Source: Bacteroidota bacterium
Lineage (GTDB): Bacteria; Bacteroidota; Bacteroidia; Bacteroidales; FEN-979
Length of the DNA: 6,470 nt
Reading direction: 5' to 3'
Assembly: GCA_026391755.1 (NCBI GenBank)
Contig: JAPLDN010000138.1
Location: 1-6,470, forward strand
Shown: positions 6,172-6,470 of the stretch, piece by piece
Layout: every line of letters begins with the position of its first letter
How positions within the stretch are numbered: position 1 is the first letter of the stretch
The notes under the pieces: generated by a model
What the model was told of the DNA's origin: nothing
The model's input: the letters and a program-made list of their open reading frames with translations, nothing else
The model's database searches: none
Program-made: the position numbers and the translations under genes

Positions 6172-6470
6172 TTATTCTATAACTGTTTCCAGGATGGCAA
6201 GCGGGGCAATGGTAGGTATGACGCGCTTTAATCTGAACCCGGATTTCTGAAGCATTATATCGAATTCAAACCTAGTCCTTTCTCTCCCCCCGGGCATGGT
6301 GGCGAGCATCTGGATATCAACCATTTTGGAATAGGAAGAAATATCAGGTCCGGGAACAACCATTTCAAGGATCAGCAGCTTTGATCCTTCGGGCATGGCC
6401 TGACGAAGATTTTCAAGGATCAGGGAGCATTGTTTATCATCCCAGTTGTGAAGTATATTTTTCATGATAT
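6172..6470 (-). CDS. SAM-dependent O-methyltransferase, COMT-like (Methyltransf_2 family), C-terminal part, truncated by window edge
   Basis: This is the last 98 codons of a methyltransferase whose 5' part lies beyond the right edge. The reading frame stays open to base 6470 (an Ile codon precedes the first visible Met at 6465), so that Met is internal. What is seen: the KNILHNWDD motif, then a beta-strand KLLILEMVVP, then MPGGRERTRFEF and a C-terminal PTIAPLAILETVIE. This matches the end of the catalytic domain of caffeate/hydroxyneurosporene-type O-methyltransferases. In that family the His of the HDW/HNW motif (codon at 6450-6448) is the catalytic base, and the Glu of GGRERT is one of the residues that assist it. 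The SAM-binding GxGxG loop is outside the window. The usual reaction is transfer of a methyl group from SAM to a hydroxyl on a small, often aromatic, substrate; the substrate here is unknown. It ends 14 nt before the ABC permease, so it is probably in the same operon and may tailor the product. Confidence 0.88.
   Translation of the reverse strand, partial: IMKNILHNWDDKQCSLILENLRQAMPEGSKLLILEMVVPGPDISSYSKMVDIQMLATMPGGRERTRFEFDIMLQKSGFRLKRVIPTIAPLAILETVIE

Noticed and set aside
3225..6425. The string TTCAAGGATCA occurs four times (near 3227, 4727, 6364 and 6413), suggesting a dispersed repeat
   Set aside because: Three of the copies are the codons for Ile-Leu-Glu within genes, at uneven distances and with differing flanks. 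Codon use explains them; the fourth spans the sulfotransferase start and has no shared context.
1..6470. Search for CRISPR arrays, tRNA or rRNA genes, insertion sequences and attachment sites
   Set aside because: No regular repeats, cloverleaf-like stretch, transposase or integrase motif, or flanking direct repeats were seen; nearly all bases are taken by the eight genes.

Overview
The window looks like chromosomal DNA from a member of the Bacteroidota, probably an environmental or uncultured one. The signs are: almost no Shine-Dalgarno sequences before the genes; a tandem TAnnTTTG (Bacteroidota -7 type) promoter element in the only larger gap; an outer-membrane beta-barrel of the style common in that phylum; and moderate GC (mid-40s % by eye). 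The phylum call is inference.

All eight supported genes lie on the minus strand, so the transcript runs from right to left. In that order they are: the C-terminal end of a COMT-type O-methyltransferase (6470-6172, cut by the window edge); an ABC-2 type export permease (6157-4967); a 131-residue protein with a helix-turn-helix (4945-4550); a BtrH_N/DUF4872 family acyltransferase-like protein (4545-3538); an acyl carrier protein (3527-3243); a PAPS-dependent sulfotransferase (3230-2148); a secreted 234-residue outer-membrane barrel (2092-1388); and a PaaK-like adenylate-forming ligase (1371-55). The gaps are 14, 21, 4, 10, 12, 55 and 16 nt, so this reads as one operon. The 55-nt gap before the barrel gene holds a candidate internal promoter. 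The last 54 bases (1-54) hold no gene I can support.

Together these look like part of a specialised-metabolite cluster. The ligase could activate a carboxylic acid and load it on the carrier protein. The BtrH-like protein could move the acyl group from the carrier to an amine or other acceptor, as BtrH does from its ACP in butirosin biosynthesis. The sulfotransferase and O-methyltransferase would decorate the product, and the ABC-2 permease, possibly with the barrel, would move it to or across the envelope. No ketosynthase, phosphopantetheinyl transferase or ABC ATPase is in view; they should lie outside the window or elsewhere in the genome. The carrier resembles those of aryl-polyene/dialkylresorcinol (flexirubin-type) clusters, so a relative of such a pathway is one possibility. 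The combination with a sulfotransferase and a PaaK-like ligase does not match any named pathway I can recall with confidence.
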